DNA of 7,103 nucleotides, taken from the NCBI GenBank assembly GCA_021818125.1, contig JAKAFG010000101.1, positions 1 through 7,103 of the forward strand, read 5' to 3'. This document shows positions 6,492 to 7,103 of the stretch, piece by piece. Under the pieces are notes generated by a model. The model was not told the DNA's origin. It was given only the letters and a program-made list of their open reading frames with translations, and ran no database searches. The position numbers were made by a program, and so were the translations under genes. The stretch's first letter is position 1, and the number at the start of each line of letters is the position of its first letter. Origin of the DNA: Pseudomonadota bacterium (GTDB taxonomy: Bacteria; Pseudomonadota; Gammaproteobacteria; Acidithiobacillales; Acidithiobacillaceae).

Positions 6492-6929
6492 ATGGAAGAC
6501 GTCATAGACATCATTAGTTATCTGCTCGACCATCTCGACGACGAAGACGACGACATGCTCGAGGACCGTTTGCGCGCCGTCGGTTTTCCGGACGACGATA
6601 TTCAGCGCGCCCTCGACTGGATGGAGGGCTTCGCGGTAGAGGAGCAAGAGGAGACCAGCCCCCGCTCACTGCGCGCCTACCATCCCTACGAACAGCAAAA
6701 TCTTTCCGTGGCCGCCCGCGGTCAGCTCCATGACTGGGAGCGGCTTGGCGTCATCAACGGCGCCATGCGTGAACGCATTATCGATCGCCTGCTCGCCCTG
6801 GAACTGGACGACACCGATCTCGAAACCCTCGACTGGGTAACCTTCATGGTGATGGCTAACGACCCCGGCCCCGAGGCCTTCTGGGTCGATGCCTTACTCG
6901 GTAGCGACGGCGCACGGATTCTCCACTGA
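6492..6929 (+). CDS. smg: Smg family protein (DUF494)
   Basis: The product has 145 residues, slightly shorter than E. coli Smg (157). It has the family signature: an acidic helical N-terminus (MEDVIDIISYLLDHL followed by the run DDEDDD at 16-21), GFPDDDIQRALDWME (31-45), RAYHPYEQ (61-68), then GVINGAMRERIIDRLLAL (86-103) and LDWVTFMVMANDPG (113-126). It is a soluble, strongly acidic cytoplasmic protein with no catalytic motif. The function is not established; it is named from its position next to smf/dprA. AGGG (6481-6484, overlapping the dprA stop) lies seven bases before the ATG. The gene sits nine bases after dprA and three bases before topA, so all three are likely cotranscribed. Confidence 0.95.
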   Translation: MEDVIDIISYLLDHLDDEDDDMLEDRLRAVGFPDDDIQRALDWMEGFAVEEQEETSPRSLRAYHPYEQQNLSVAARGQLHDWERLGVINGAMRERIIDRLLALELDDTDLETLDWVTFMVMANDPGPEAFWVDALLGSDGARILH

Positions 6930-6932
6930 CCT

Positions 6933-7103
6933 ATGGCACACCAGCTCGTTATTGTAGAATCACCGGCAAAAGCCAAGACCATCCAGAAGTATCTGGGGGA
7001 TGATTTTCAGGTGCTCGCGTCCTACGGCCATGTGCGTGATCTGCAGCCCAAAGAGGGTGCCGTAGATACGGAGCATGAGTTCTCCGTGCGTTACTCCGCC
7101 ATT
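6933..7103 (+). CDS. topA: DNA topoisomerase I, N-terminal fragment (continues beyond right edge)
   Basis: Only the first 57 codons are present, and the frame is open to the window end. They form the start of the Toprim domain of type IA topoisomerases: LVIVESPAKAKTIQKYLG (5-22), with Glu9 matching the conserved catalytic Toprim glutamate, followed by YGHVRDLQPKEGAVD (31-45). TopA relaxes negative supercoils by passing one strand through a transient break. The ATG lies three bases after the smg stop and has no clear Shine-Dalgarno, so translation is probably coupled to smg. The full protein would be several hundred residues longer, with the active-site tyrosine outside the window. Confidence 0.95.
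   Translation, partial: MAHQLVIVESPAKAKTIQKYLGDDFQVLASYGHVRDLQPKEGAVDTEHEFSVRYSAI

Overview
The window is a GC-rich stretch of core proteobacterial chromosome carrying two divergent gene strings that meet at one short AT-richer intergenic region (4260-4341). Gene content and order (def-fmt-rsmB-DUF4390-ntrY one way, LysM gene-dprA-smg-topA the other) are those of beta/gammaproteobacteria and relatives. An Acidithiobacillus-like host is my best guess, but the sequence alone does not prove it. I see no mobile element, CRISPR array, RNA gene or phage gene.

Leftward string (minus strand, reading 4259 down to 1): peptide deformylase (def), methionyl-tRNA formyltransferase (fmt), 16S rRNA m5C967 methyltransferase (rsmB), an exported DUF4390 protein, and the N-terminal 319 residues of an NtrY-type membrane sensor histidine kinase that runs off the left edge. 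Every junction overlaps (8, 4, 4 and 31 bp), so this looks like one translationally coupled operon. Fmt and Def act at the two ends of the formyl-methionine cycle and RsmB modifies the ribosome. The last two genes are envelope and signalling genes.

Rightward string (plus strand, 4342 to the right edge): an exported LysM-domain protein, the DNA-processing protein DprA (overlapping the LysM gene by 4 bp), Smg (DUF494) and the first 57 residues of DNA topoisomerase I (TopA), cut by the right edge. These are also closely packed (4-bp overlap, 9-bp gap, 3-bp gap).

The most notable item is not a gene. Inside the DUF4390 reading frame, at 1394-1409, lies TGTTCCACGTGAAACG, a near-perfect match to the ParB-binding centromere site parS (consensus TGTTNCACGTGAAACA; only the last base differs). 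This suggests the region is part of the chromosome-segregation centromere and probably lies near the replication origin, as the def-fmt-rsmB / lysM-dprA cluster does in Pseudomonas. Otherwise the window is ordinary core genome, and I found no evidence for a new defence or biosynthetic system.
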